From Clostridiales bacterium (lineage in GTDB: Bacteria; Actinomycetota; Coriobacteriia; Anaerosomatales; SLCP01), in assembly GCA_018333995.1 (NCBI GenBank), contig JAGXSG010000016.1, positions 1 to 64,000 on the forward strand: DNA of 64,000 nucleotides, in the 5' to 3' direction. Below are positions 34,409-44,700 of this stretch, piece after piece. A program made the position numbers and the translations under genes. How positions within the stretch are numbered: position 1 is the first letter of the stretch; each line of letters opens with the position of its first letter. The notes below the pieces were generated by a model. The model made no database searches. It saw only the letters and a list, made by a program, of their open reading frames with translations, and was not told where the DNA came from.

Positions 34409-36976
34409 TCAGCTGGCGTAGAAGCGCAACCGCTCCGCGAGGCTCCGCATACGTTCAGGCAACACCGCCATCGAGTCCGCGCAGAAGTGATCGACCAGCG
34501 CGTGCCCGGATGTGCGGCCCATCACCTCCTCGATAGCGCGCACCGCGGTGCGCAGCCCTTCAATCTCCTCGGCGATAGCGTGACCCTGCGCCCTTTTGAC
34601 CGCGACACGGCCCCCAGTGATCCGGATCGCCTGTCCAGCCTCGGCGAAGCGCTCGTTGAGCTCCTTTTCCACGTTGTCCGCAAGGCGAGGACCGCCGAGT
34701 ATCCTAAAGCTTCCGAGCATCCCCTCGGACAGGGCCACAAAGACCGCGTGCGCCTCGTCGATGCCGATATCTTCCGTCTGGACGGACGCCTCTGGGTGAT
34801 CGAGATGCTCATGGCTATCGAGCTCCTCGATGAGGGCCTCAACGACATCCGGATCGAACTGCGCTCCGGCACACCGCCTCAACTCGGCGATCGCCTCCGG
34901 GCGGCTGCGGCCATCCCGGTATGGACGATCGGAGATCATTGCCTCATAGGCGTCCGCGACGGCAAGTATGCGAGCGAGCAGAGGTATCTCCTCTCCTCGC
35001 AGTCCCGCCGGGTAACCATTGCCGTCCCAGTACTCATGGTGGTGCCTGACAACAGGCGTGATGGGCCACGGGAACCCCACCGGCTTCAAGATGTTGGCGC
35101 CAATCAGCGGGTGGTGCCGCATCTGCCCCATCTCCGCGTCGGTAAGCGTGCCCGGCTTGAGAAGGATTTCTTCCTTAATGCCAATCTTGCCGATGTCGTG
35201 GAGGTACGCCGCCATCTCGAGCGCGACCAGCTGATCGTGCGATAGACCAAGACGCTGCCCGATGAGCCCTGCATAAATTGCGACACCTTCCGAGTGACCC
35301 CTTGTGAACGGATCCTTCGCGTCAACCGCGGCCGCAAGCGAACGGACCGTCGCCAGATACGCTTCCTGCAAGCTTGAAAACAGCTCGATATTGCCTATGG
35401 CGATCGTAACGTGATTCGCGATTGTCGACAGCAGGCGCACGTCTTCGCTGTCGAATCGCTGCTCCGGGTCTTGGCTTCCCACCATGATCGCGCCGACAGC
35501 GCCCTCAGCCGACACGAGGGGGACACAGAGCGCCGCGAGCGCCCCCGTGACCACCTCGACCTGACCGCCACCGACGCTGTCTGAGGGATTGAAAATGAGC
35601 GGACGTGACTCGGCTATCACCCACTCTGACATGGAGCTGCGGACCGTCTGGTCGTCGACACGCACCCCCGCAAGGCCTCTGTGGGCACGAATCTTGATCG
35701 CGCCGCCCTCCGTCTCGCGCATCGTCACGTAACCGAGATCCGCTCCGAATATCCGGAGGGCGGAACCGAGGACCGATTCGAGCAGCTCGTCCATATCGAG
35801 GGTCGAGCCGAGCGACCTGCTCATCTCGTAGAGCGTGGCCAACTCAAGAAGTTTCTTCGTGAGAGTTCCGCTACGCTCTTCGAGCGACTCGGTCATCTGG
35901 TTGAAGCTCTTCGCAAGCTGTCCGATCTCGTTTGCGCCCCTGACTTCGATCTGCGTCGAGAAGTCCCCATCCGCAACTCGCCGCGCACCCTCGGTAAGCG
36001 ACTCGAGCGGGATTGAAACCCTGCGCGCGACCCACCCTCCAAGCCCCACAAGCGCAAGCACCGCGACCACGGACCACATCACAATGAAGTTCACCGTAGT
36101 CGAGCGCGCCTCAGCCGTCACTTGATGGCTTATCAGCGAGAGAACGTATGCGTCGCTCTCGGCGCCTTCCGCTTGGACTGACACCGGAAGGCGGTCCACA
36201 CGCACCGTATGCGGATGCTCTCCGACGGTAATCGTCCCGAGCGCGTGTTCCGCACCGCCTTCTTCGATGGCAGACACGAGCTCAAGGATCGCATCACGCT
36301 GGCTTTCGAGCGCCGTCGAGACGACGCTTGTGTCAAGGAGACGTTCGGGATCGAGGGATCCGGAGATGGCGGTCGTGCCAAGAGCGGTGAACACGAACGC
36401 GTATGCGTTCCCTGAACCAGACGCAAGTCCCGCAACGAACTCTTCGTCAAGCAACGTGGACACGCAGACCGTGCGGGAACCGCTGGTCGGCTGGCCGACA
36501 ACCAGTCGCAAAAGACCATCACTCCCCACCACGACCTTCGCCTGCCTCCCCGCACTGGCAGATATCGCGTCTGCGGTGAGCGGAACGCGCCCGCACTCCG
36601 GAGTGTCCTCGCCCGCGGCGGCTACGATCTGACCTCCCGTGTCCACCACCGCGACCGTCGTGAATCGGTACACGCGTTGCGCTCGCTCGAGCGCCGCCTC
36701 GATCGCCGGCACATCTCCCGCTTCGATCGCCGCCGTCAGCCCCGCGTCGCTCGCGGTAAGCCCAGCGAGCGATTCCATCATGCGAACACGATCTTCAAGA
36801 CGGGCCTGAATCCCCGCTGAGGCGCTTTCGGCTACCTCTTCGATCCACCGGTCCGTCAGCTCAGACAGGAAGTACGTCGCGACAACGGTGGCCACGCCAC
36901 CCACAATGAGCGCCGCGAGCACGAGCGGGATTGCAATCTGGTAGTACAGATGCCTCCCGAGCAACACCCGCCGCAT
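34409..36976 (-). CDS. Membrane HD-GYP receptor (cyclic-di-GMP phosphodiesterase), HAMP and GAF domains
   Basis: An 855-residue protein. One helix (12-36), an extracytoplasmic sensor domain (about 40-295), a second helix, HAMP (VARRVSIPLESLTEGARRVADGDF), GAF (about 395-540), then HD-GYP (about 545-700). HD-GYP marks are HSEGVAIYAG, YLHDIGKIGI, HHPLIGANIL, HHHEYWDGNGYPAGLRG and DAYEAMISDRPYR. This predicts hydrolysis of cyclic di-GMP. A C-terminal part of about 110 residues is not recognised. It follows recR after three bases; a promoter for lysC begins after its end, so transcription of lysC may be partly independent. Confidence 0.93.
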   Translation of the reverse strand: MRRVLLGRHLYYQIAIPLVLAALIVGGVATVVATYFLSELTDRWIEEVAESASAGIQARLEDRVRMMESLAGLTASDAGLTAAIEAGDVPAIEAALERAQRVYRFTTVAVVDTGGQIVAAAGEDTPECGRVPLTADAISASAGRQAKVVVGSDGLLRLVVGQPTSGSRTVCVSTLLDEEFVAGLASGSGNAYAFVFTALGTTAISGSLDPERLLDTSVVSTALESQRDAILELVSAIEEGGAEHALGTITVGEHPHTVRVDRLPVSVQAEGAESDAYVLSLISHQVTAEARSTTVNFIVMWSVVAVLALVGLGGWVARRVSIPLESLTEGARRVADGDFSTQIEVRGANEIGQLAKSFNQMTESLEERSGTLTKKLLELATLYEMSRSLGSTLDMDELLESVLGSALRIFGADLGYVTMRETEGGAIKIRAHRGLAGVRVDDQTVRSSMSEWVIAESRPLIFNPSDSVGGGQVEVVTGALAALCVPLVSAEGAVGAIMVGSQDPEQRFDSEDVRLLSTIANHVTIAIGNIELFSSLQEAYLATVRSLAAAVDAKDPFTRGHSEGVAIYAGLIGQRLGLSHDQLVALEMAAYLHDIGKIGIKEEILLKPGTLTDAEMGQMRHHPLIGANILKPVGFPWPITPVVRHHHEYWDGNGYPAGLRGEEIPLLARILAVADAYEAMISDRPYRDGRSRPEAIAELRRCAGAQFDPDVVEALIEELDSHEHLDHPEASVQTEDIGIDEAHAVFVALSEGMLGSFRILGGPRLADNVEKELNERFAEAGQAIRITGGRVAVKRAQGHAIAEEIEGLRTAVRAIEEVMGRTSGHALVDHFCADSMAVLPERMRSLAERLRFYAS

Positions 36977-36979
36977 CCC

Positions 36980-37609
36980 TCACCCGCCCGTCTCGAAGGC
37001 GGATGGCTGATCCCGCATCTCACGTCTCGCCGCAAGCGCCCGGCCAAGCGTGACCTCATCGGCGTACTCGAGATCACCTCCCACAGGCAGGCCAGACGCG
37101 ATCCGGGTGACCGAGATTCCAAGAGGCTGGAGCATGCGCGCGAGATAGAGCGCTGTCGTCTCCCCCTCAACAGTGGTGTTGGTGGCGACCACAACCTCTC
37201 TCACTGTCCCCCCGGCGACCCTGTCGAGCAGCTCGCGAACGCGCAGCCGGTCCGGGCCGATGCCGTCCGCGGGAGAGATGACCCCGCCGAGCACATGGTA
37301 GAGGCCACGGAACTCGCCCGTGCGCTCGATTGCGACGACGTCGCGCGGCTCCTCGACGACACACACGAGCGACGCGTCACGTTCCGGGTCTGCGCATGTC
37401 TGACACACTTCGCCTTCGGCGAAGTCGAAACAGCGAGGGCAGAAGTGGATGACGCGCTTGACCTCCACGAGCGCGCCGGCGAGCCGCTCGGCATGTTCGA
37501 TGTCGGCTCGGAGCACATGGTATGCGATACGCTGAGCGGACTTGGGCCCGATGCCAGGCAACCGTTCGAGTTCCTCAAGCAAACGGGCGATAGGGGGAGC
37601 GTGATACAT
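36980..37609 (-). CDS. recR: Recombination mediator RecR
   Basis: A 209-residue DNA-repair protein acting with RecO/RecF to load RecA. It shows the N-terminal helix-hairpin-helix (LERLPGIGPKSAQRIAYHVL), a C4 zinc finger (CPRCFDFAEGEVCQTC) and a Toprim domain (VVVATNTTVEGETTALYLARML). The dnaX-ybaB-recR order is classical. Nine bases separate it from ybaB. Confidence 0.98.
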   Translation of the reverse strand: MYHAPPIARLLEELERLPGIGPKSAQRIAYHVLRADIEHAERLAGALVEVKRVIHFCPRCFDFAEGEVCQTCADPERDASLVCVVEEPRDVVAIERTGEFRGLYHVLGGVISPADGIGPDRLRVRELLDRVAGGTVREVVVATNTTVEGETTALYLARMLQPLGISVTRIASGLPVGGDLEYADEVTLGRALAARREMRDQPSAFETGG

Positions 37610-37618
37610 CGGCGAGCC

Positions 37619-37933
37619 CTACGTGAGACCGGGAATATTCAGGCCGCCTGTGACCGCCGCCATCTTTCTCGACGCGAGTTCCTGTGCTTGCCGAAGCGCC
37701 TCGTTGACCGCCGCGGCAACCATGTCTTCGAGAATCGCGAGGTCTTCGAGGTCCACGGCATCCGGATCTATTGTCAGCCGCTGCAGCTTCAGGTCGCCCG
37801 AGATCGCGGCTGTGACGGCGCCGCCACCGACAGAGACTTCAACGTGCTCCTCGGCGAGTTCCTGTTGGACTCGCGCCATCTCGGTCTGCATCTTTTGCGC
37901 CTGCTTCATCATGGCGCCCAAGTTTGGTTTCAT
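37619..37933 (-). CDS. ybaB: Nucleoid-associated protein YbaB/EbfC family
   Basis: A 104-residue dimeric DNA-binding protein. It has the helical start MKQAQKMQTEMARVQQELAE and the conserved VSVGGGAVTAAISGDLKL strand region, then VNEALRQAQELASRKMAAVTGGL. It lies between dnaX and recR as in most bacteria. Confidence 0.97.
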   Translation of the reverse strand: MKPNLGAMMKQAQKMQTEMARVQQELAEEHVEVSVGGGAVTAAISGDLKLQRLTIDPDAVDLEDLAILEDMVAAAVNEALRQAQELASRKMAAVTGGLNIPGLT

Positions 37934-37946
37934 CCCATCACTCCAT

Positions 37947-39641
37947 CTACTTGTCGGTGTGCGACGTCTCGGACACTTTCTGCGCGCCGAGCGTTTCGGT
38001 CATGAGAGTCTCGATGTCCGGCGAGCTACCGGAGTTCGCACGTGTCGCCTCTCTCGGCTGGGCCGATGTCGGCATCTCCGGCGGTCGCACCGCACCGCGG
38101 CCTAGCTGGAAACGGAATGGCGGCGGCGGGCCGAGGACCGTTGTCATCGCGCCTTTGAGCAACTCTATGCTCTCCGGCTCTGAAGCCTGGCTCATCGGGA
38201 AACGGGCGGCCGAGGGAAACTCGACGACAAGAGTCTCGCCGTCGGCGTCGATGTCGACCTCTGTGCCGTCGAACATGGCACTCCTGGCGGGCTTGCGCTT
38301 TCGGACCTCAGCGACGATCGCGGGCCATGCGCGCTTGGCCCTCGCGCGATCGAATGTGCCAGCCGTCCCAGGGCAGGACGGCGCGTGCGCGGGGGTGGGG
38401 GTGAGAGCGAGGGCGGGGGTGGGAGCGGCATCCGAAGCGATCAGCGGCGGGGCGCTCGCTTCGGCGTGCGAGACGGTCGAAACCGCACTGACCGGCGCGC
38501 CCGCTTCGAGCGCCTCGACTCGCTCCGCGAGCGCTTCGAGCGTGAGCTCGCCATGCGGACGCGCCAACCGCGTGAGCGCGACCTCGAGCGCGAGGCGCGG
38601 ATCGGGCGACCACCGCATGTCTCCCGTTAGCTCGCCGAGCAAGTCGAGCACGCGTGAGAGCCGGTCGAGCCCGAACTCATGCGCCTGAGCCGTGAGGCGG
38701 GCAAGATCTGACGATGGCGCCACGACGATTCCGTCGGCGTCTCCCACCGCCGCGATCACGTACAGGTCACGCACGTGCCCCACGAGCTGCCGGACGAACT
38801 CCGGCATGTCGACTCCCATCTGGGTGATTCGCGCCACGAATCGAAGGCTTCCCGCGACGTCGCGCTGGGCGATGAGTCCGGCAACCTCGAAGATCAGCGC
38901 CGAGTCGACCTCACCGAGCAACCCTTCGACATCCTCAAGGGAAATTGAGCGGCCTGAATACGCCGCGAGCTGCTCAAGTGTGGAAATCGCGTCGCGCATC
39001 CCGCCAGCCGCGTGGCGAGCTACGAGCGCGAGCGCGCCGTCGGCGACCTCGAAGCCTTCCGCACGCGCTATGTAGTCGAGACGGCGCACAATGTCGTCGA
39101 TGCCGATCCGGTGGAAATCAAAGCGCTGGCATCGCGAGTGAATCGTCTCGGGCACCTTGTGCGGATGAGTGGTGCACAAGATGAACACCGTTCGCGCGGG
39201 CGGCTCTTCGATACTTTTGAGAAGCGCGTTGAACGAGTGTGTCGAGAGCATGTGCACTTCGTCGATGATGTAGAGCTTCCACGCGCCTCGCACTGGCGGG
39301 TACTGCAGCCGGTTGATGATCTCCTCGCGCACGACCTCGACCTGCGTGCGGGAGGCGGCGTCAAGTTCATAGACGTCCGGATGGGTACCTTCGACTATCG
39401 CGACACACTGCTCGCAGTCGCCGTCTGGATCGGGTGTCGGACCGTGCTCGCACTGCAACGCTTTGGCGAAGATGCGAGCGGTGGTCGTCTTGCCGGTGCC
39501 GCGTGCTCCCGTGAACAGGTATGCGTGCGCTACCGTGCCCTCGGCCAGAGCGTTTCGCAGCGTGCGCGTCACGTGCTCCTGTCCAGCGACGTCCGCGAAC
39601 GTCTGGGGACGGTACTTTCGGTAAAGGGATATCTGTGCCAT
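37947..39641 (-). CDS. dnaX: DNA polymerase III subunits gamma/tau
   Basis: A 564-residue clamp-loader ATPase. It begins LYRKYRPQTFADVAGQEHV and has Walker A GARGTGKT (45-52) and DEVHMLSTHSFNALLKSIEEPP. The zinc module has Cys64, Cys76 and Cys79, but the usual fourth ligand at position 73 is Asp, an oddity. The C-terminal half (about 360 on) includes a proline/alanine-rich linker and a tau-like tail. I see no obvious slippery heptamer with stem-loop for gamma synthesis. The ATG at 39641 follows GGAAGGAACC; an open frame continuing upstream through the SRP RNA gene is not coding. Confidence 0.97.
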   Translation of the reverse strand: MAQISLYRKYRPQTFADVAGQEHVTRTLRNALAEGTVAHAYLFTGARGTGKTTTARIFAKALQCEHGPTPDPDGDCEQCVAIVEGTHPDVYELDAASRTQVEVVREEIINRLQYPPVRGAWKLYIIDEVHMLSTHSFNALLKSIEEPPARTVFILCTTHPHKVPETIHSRCQRFDFHRIGIDDIVRRLDYIARAEGFEVADGALALVARHAAGGMRDAISTLEQLAAYSGRSISLEDVEGLLGEVDSALIFEVAGLIAQRDVAGSLRFVARITQMGVDMPEFVRQLVGHVRDLYVIAAVGDADGIVVAPSSDLARLTAQAHEFGLDRLSRVLDLLGELTGDMRWSPDPRLALEVALTRLARPHGELTLEALAERVEALEAGAPVSAVSTVSHAEASAPPLIASDAAPTPALALTPTPAHAPSCPGTAGTFDRARAKRAWPAIVAEVRKRKPARSAMFDGTEVDIDADGETLVVEFPSAARFPMSQASEPESIELLKGAMTTVLGPPPPFRFQLGRGAVRPPEMPTSAQPREATRANSGSSPDIETLMTETLGAQKVSETSHTDK

Positions 39642-39705
39642 CGGTTCCTTCCACGATACCCGTGTGCGACCGGAGCACCCCGCAGCGGGGAGGAGACACA
39701 CGCCT

Positions 39706-39825
39706 GACGCCTTCGAGCGGGACCCGGACGCCCGGCAGAGGACGCTTATGGCTGCTTCCTCCCGGACCTGACCAGGTTCACGCCGTATCGCCGTCCGGAT
39801 CCCGCTCGAAGGCGCTCCGCATAGA
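39706..39825 (-). ncRNA. ffs: Signal recognition particle RNA, small bacterial (4.5S-like) type
   Basis: The minus strand holds the conserved Ffh-binding region with the GGUCAGGUCCGGGAGGAAGC segment and GGAAGC-type internal loop (39750-39775). It is flanked by long complementary arms: 39706-39730 pairs with 39792-39817. The RNA is about 110-120 bases, i.e. without an Alu domain. The promoter is about seven bases upstream. Placement just before dnaX is typical. Confidence 0.95.
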
Positions 39826-39831
39826 GCCCTC

Positions 39832-39857
39832 AGTATAGAGCCGATCGGCTCCTTCAA
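39832..39857 (-). promoter_or_regulatory. Promoter of the SRP RNA gene
   Basis: The minus strand reads TATACT at 39837-39832, placing the start near 39825. A -35 is weaker: TTGAAG (39857-39852, spacing 14) or TGGTTG (spacing 17). A perfect GCCGATCGGC palindrome lies between the boxes. Confidence 0.6.
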
Positions 39858-39941
39858 CCAGAGGGCCGTGCTCAGCGGAGCGCGGCAGGAACGCTTCGGG
39901 GAAAGGGGAACAATCTTGTACGACGAAGGGAGGCACCCCGG

Positions 39942-41111
39942 ATGGACACACTCGATCGCAGATCGCTTCTTGCGCTCGCCGGTCACGCTGGATGGCCGGC
40001 GATCTCTGTCTACCTGCCGGCACATCGCGCGGGCGCCGAGACGCAACAAAATCCAATCCGCTTGAAGAACCTCCTGAAAGAGGTCGAGGCTGCGCTTGCC
40101 CAGGGCGGTATGCGCGCCCCGCAGATCGACACACTTCTCTCGGACGTATGGAAACTCCAGGGAGATCCCGCGTTTTGGCGGGATGGCTTCGACGGGCTGG
40201 CCGTCTTCATCGGCCAGGCAACCTTCACGGTGTACCGGACAGCGGTCACTCTTCCCGAACGCGTCCGGGTCGGCAAGCACTTCTTTATCAGGCCGCTCGT
40301 TCCCGCGCTCGCACCGCACCTGCGCTTCATTGTGCTCGCACTCAGCAAGAATCGGGTGCGTCTGCTTGAGGGAACCGGTGAGGAGGTACGCGAGATCGAT
40401 CCTGCCGGCATTCCCCAGGGCCTCGCCGAAGCGCTCAAGTACGACGACTACGAGAGGCAGGTGCACTTCCACTCGCGGACACCAGCGGCCGCGGCTGGCC
40501 GAGGAGGCAAACGAGCCGCTATGTTCCACGGCCACGGCGGACACGCGGACATCGCGAAAGAGTCCCTCGAGCGCTACTTCCGGCTCGTCGACAAGGGACT
40601 TGTAGAACTGATCGGCACGGCCGGAACACCGCTGCTCCTGGCTGGGGTCGACTACCTGCTGCCGATCTACCGCGCCGTCAGCACATACCGTGACCTGCTA
40701 CCCGAAGCTCTCACCGGAAATCCGGACGAGACTCCCGCGGCCACTTTGCACGTCGAAGCGCTCGAGGTGCTCAGCCCTTACGTCCGACGGAAGCTTGAAG
40801 ACGACCTCGCGTCGCTGGAGAGCGCCCGGGAAAACGCCACTGCGGCAAGCACCCTCGAAGATGTCGTGCTCGCCGCCCATGCCGGACGCGTCGAGACTCT
40901 CTTTGTCGCTGAGACTGACGAGATGTGGGGAAGCGTCGCGCCCGGCATCATCGAGGTGGCCGGATCACACGACCAAGCGCGAGGCGACACCGACCTGCTT
41001 GACCGGGCGGCGGCGCAGACCCTGCTCCACGGTGGCGATGTGCACGTGTTGGCGCCGGGCGAAGCGGCAGCGGCCATCGGCTCACCCGCAGCGGCGGTGC
41101 TTCGCTACTGA
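39942..41111 (+). CDS. baeRF family-3-like ribosome-associated protein
   Basis: A 389-residue soluble protein starting MDTLDRRSLLALAGH and SVYLPAHRAGAETQQNPIRLKNLL, which matches my knowledge of the bacterial archaeo-eukaryotic release-factor (baeRF3) family. These proteins share a fold with Pelota/eRF1 and are proposed to act on stalled or hibernating ribosomes. The middle has a glycine/histidine stretch (FHGHGGHADIAKESLERYFRLVDKGL) and the C-terminal domain ends LLHGGDVHVL. A GAAGGGAGG site precedes the ATG. It is the only plus-strand gene between 20.7 and 48 kb. Confidence 0.85.
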   Translation: MDTLDRRSLLALAGHAGWPAISVYLPAHRAGAETQQNPIRLKNLLKEVEAALAQGGMRAPQIDTLLSDVWKLQGDPAFWRDGFDGLAVFIGQATFTVYRTAVTLPERVRVGKHFFIRPLVPALAPHLRFIVLALSKNRVRLLEGTGEEVREIDPAGIPQGLAEALKYDDYERQVHFHSRTPAAAAGRGGKRAAMFHGHGGHADIAKESLERYFRLVDKGLVELIGTAGTPLLLAGVDYLLPIYRAVSTYRDLLPEALTGNPDETPAATLHVEALEVLSPYVRRKLEDDLASLESARENATAASTLEDVVLAAHAGRVETLFVAETDEMWGSVAPGIIEVAGSHDQARGDTDLLDRAAAQTLLHGGDVHVLAPGEAAAAIGSPAAAVLRY

Positions 41112-41650
41112 GGCTCCTCCGACGTGGCCTTCTCCGCCGCTTGAGACGGTCGCAGCAAGGACGACCGGCCAGAATGGGGCCTGAGTGACGCGTGCTCCCG
41201 GGCCATCACGACGCGCACCGCGCCGATTCCAACAATGACGGCCGCAAACGCGAACACCATTTGCCACGACAGCGTGAGGCCAAACAGCCCGATCCACAGT
41301 TCCCTGAAGATGATGGCGAGCGACACATCAGCGAGGTTCACGATGCTGATCCGCTGGGTTCGCAGGTAATCGACGAGCGAGTGGAATATCTCGATGAAGA
41401 TGAAGATGGTGAGTATCTCGACGAACAGATTCTTCACGTCATAGACTTTGACACCCACGATACCCAGGTACAGGTCGACTCCGATTAGCCAGACCTTCCA
41501 TCCGAGCGCGGCAAGCACGAGCACCACCAAAACGTCGATGATGATCGACATCGCGAAGCCCGAGAAGCGGTCGACCGCAGCCGCAACCGGCTTCCCCGGT
41601 CCGTACTGGCTCATCTTGCGCGCCGTATCGTCACCCGTGTCGTCACTCAT
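41105..41650 (-). CDS. psiE: PsiE-family membrane protein
   Basis: A 181-residue protein with four predicted helices and the PsiE-like core (LFVEILTIFIFIEIFHSLVDYLR...ISIVNLADVSLAIIFREL). PsiE was first seen as phosphate-starvation inducible; its function is unknown. ATG at 41650 is preferred for AGAGGAGACC upstream; a longer in-frame start exists at 41686. It overlaps the baeRF-like gene tail-to-tail by seven bases. Confidence 0.88.
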   Translation of the reverse strand: MSDDTGDDTARKMSQYGPGKPVAAAVDRFSGFAMSIIIDVLVVLVLAALGWKVWLIGVDLYLGIVGVKVYDVKNLFVEILTIFIFIEIFHSLVDYLRTQRISIVNLADVSLAIIFRELWIGLFGLTLSWQMVFAFAAVIVGIGAVRVVMAREHASLRPHSGRSSLLRPSQAAEKATSEEPQ

Positions 41651-41705
41651 CTGGCGGTCTCCTCTGCTGGTTCGATTCCTGGCCACGGGCGGTGTACGCC
41701 CTCGC

Positions 41706-44700
41706 TCACAGCCCGTTTCCCCCAGCCGAAGAGCTCACGTGCCGGTGACACGAGGTGCAGTCGATCGGAAACGCCGTGATATCGACGGTGGGATGCTCGC
41801 TGTCGGGCATCGCATGGCACGCCTTGCAGAAGTACCGCATGTCGTGCCCCCCGCCAAGCGCCTCGGGGATTTCGTAGACGAGGAGCCCTCGCTGCACGCG
41901 GCTTCCGTCCGCCGAGCGCACATCACCTCGTAAGACGTAGTCGTTCGCGGCGCCGTGCGGCTCGTGGCACACCCGGCAGTCGAGAGTGTCACCCGGCAGA
42001 TAGCCCATCTCCGGTCGCAAGAATCGCGGGTTCCCAACCTTCGCACCGTGCCGGTTGCCCTTCTCGTGCGCAGGATTCAGGTAGACCGATGCGATGTCGG
42101 TAGTCGTGGTCTCCCCTCCAGGACCAAGTGGCGGCAGCACCCACGGCAGCGTATCGCTAGCGGTAGGCAGCGTCCCATCGTGGCATGTCAGGCAGTGGTC
42201 TGTGCCGCTCGATCCGGTCCATACACCTTGCGGTGACGGATCGTACGGATCCACGAGCGGATACTGCGCTGTGACGGCGTGGGTGTTGTGGCAGTTCTGA
42301 CACGCCATCCGGGCACCGGTGGCAGCCTGGTCGCTCGCGAGCAAATCGTGACGGCTGCTTGGACTGGCCGAAAACGTCAGGAGGGCCTGGATATCGGGTG
42401 TCTCCGGAGTCGCGCTCGCGGCGGCGTGACACTGCATGCAGCCCTTATAGCCATCGTCGTAGTGGAGTAGCTGGCTGCTGGGGGAGCCGTGTGCGAAATG
42501 ACACGCGAGACACGTGACTCCGCTGCCGCCTTCCGGCGGCTCAACACCAGTGTTGTGGATCGAGCCCTCGAAGACTCGCATATCCCCAGCAGGCAGAGCC
42601 GAGCCCTGCCCGTGACACGTGTAGCACAGCGCGTTGCCGCCGCCCGTCCCACTGACATCCAGCAGCCGTCGCGTCTCGGAGGTGTCCACGGAACCGTGCG
42701 GGTTGTGACACGATGAGCACGACAAGCCGCCACTATGGATGCCGGAACCTGAAGCGTGCAACGCGCCACTCGCATTCTGCGCGACGTCCATGGTGACCGC
42801 GGGACCGCCTGTGCCGTCATGGCAGGTCTCGCACAGCGGCCGCTCTCCCACGCCCCCCACGGCGAGCAAGCTCCTTTCGTTGGGAGCGTTATGTATCGTG
42901 TGGCACACGCTGCATCGAGCTGAGTCCGGCTCAGCGAACAACGCGTGCGGGTCGGCGGACGCGGTGGCGACGCGCGATCTTGCATACCTCTCGACGGATC
43001 TCGCACCCGTCACCCCGTCTGAGTCGACCGCGGCGACAGAGTACCAGTAGCGCTGATAGGGAGTGACGGCCTCGTCGACGTACTCGGTCCCAAGGACCGG
43101 CTCGGCAGTGAGAGTGACGGGATGCCCTCCGCTATACGCCGCACGGAACACATGATAGCCGGCGAGGTTCGAAAGACCGCTTGGTGTCCAGCGCAGCGTG
43201 ATCGAGCCCGCCGTTTCAACGATCTCGGTACGCAGGCCCCGCGGTGCGGGCGCCGGTGGCGTCTCGACCGTCGCGAACTCGACCGTCTGCGTGCTGAGCT
43301 CACTCGCCCCGCGATCGTCTTGGACCGACACCGCATAGGTGAGCAACGCCGACGAAGAAGCGTTCGTGTCAGACAGTGAGCGGTTATCAACGCCAATCGT
43401 CGTGCCGACGTGCGCCCAATCCCCGCCATCCGAGCGGAACACGTGGTAGCGTACCTCGCCAAACGTCTGGCCGGTCGGGGGGTTCCAGGCAACGAAAACC
43501 TCGTCACCTCGCACCGGCCGTGCCGCCACCAGACCGGGCGGGTCAGGCGGGAACGACTGGGCGGTCATCCCGTACACCGACGCGCTCGGACCCGATTGAT
43601 TGCCAGCGGTGTCCACGGCCCTGATGTAGACCCAGTACTCGATGTTGGGCCGGATACCTTGAACTATCGCCGCGTTGGAGGTGGTCGTCGCAACCGGGTT
43701 CCCATAGTCGTGGCCGTCCCGATCGAACAGGTACACGTCGTAGCGCGCCACACCGCTACCGGGCGCCGCGTCGATCACCACGTCCCAGCTCATCAACGCC
43801 CCATCGAGTCCGTACCCCGCACCTTGAACGTTCTGGGGGGCCGCCGGTACCACCGTGTCCACCGAGAAGCTCACAGTCCTGGTCGGCTCGTTGTCGCGAA
43901 CTCGTTCATCGTCATGCGTGCTGAAGTGCAGATTCGAAGATCCTTCGGGCACCGTAAACGGAGCGGAGTACACGCTCCACGGTCCATCGGTCGATGACCA
44001 CGAGTAGTGCGTCGTCACAGACGCTGGAGCCGGAGCGGGACTCGTCCACGACAGCGTGACCGACGGAACGGTGATGAACCAACCGCTCTCGCCGTCAGGC
44101 GTCGCCGGGACAGTGGTCGCGGTCGTGGTGACCGGAGACGTGTCGATCGCGTTCGTCCGTACGGTGACCTGCGGACTCGCGGCGGACTCGTTGCCCGCCA
44201 CGTCAACTGCGGTCACCGAGAACGTGTACTCCGTGTCAGGCGTCAATCCTGTGACCGCAAACTCGAGCGCGGTCGTAGTTGTCACCACTGAAGAGCCCTG
44301 CCACAGCCGGTAGTAGGCCAGCCCTGACGTCACATCCGTAACGGCAGGCCACGAGACCGTCACCGCCGAGGTCCCCTCAACACTTGCCGCACAGTTCGCG
44401 GGCGCTGTCGGCAACACCGTGTCGACCCTAAGCGCAAGGCTCTGAACCGCCTCTCGATTGCCCGCCGAGTCGATCGAGTGATAGCAAAGCGTCCCAACTC
44501 CCTCGGGTGCCAGGATCGACGCGACGTACGTCGACCACGGGCCATCTGAAGAGTGCCAGCTGTACCGGGTGATCCCGGACTCGTTCTTCTGTAGAGTGAT
44601 CGTCGGCGCGGTGACGTACCACTCATGCAGACCATCCGGCGCAGCCGGGTCGACGCTTGCGATGGTCACCGGCGGCGCAGCCGTGGTTGTCCGGAGCGTT

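Noticed and set aside
39642-40544. N-terminal extension of dnaX over the SRP RNA gene
   Set aside because: The sequence upstream of 39641 lacks DnaX homology, overlaps the SRP RNA and a baeRF-like gene on the other strand, and a Shine-Dalgarno sits before the internal ATG.
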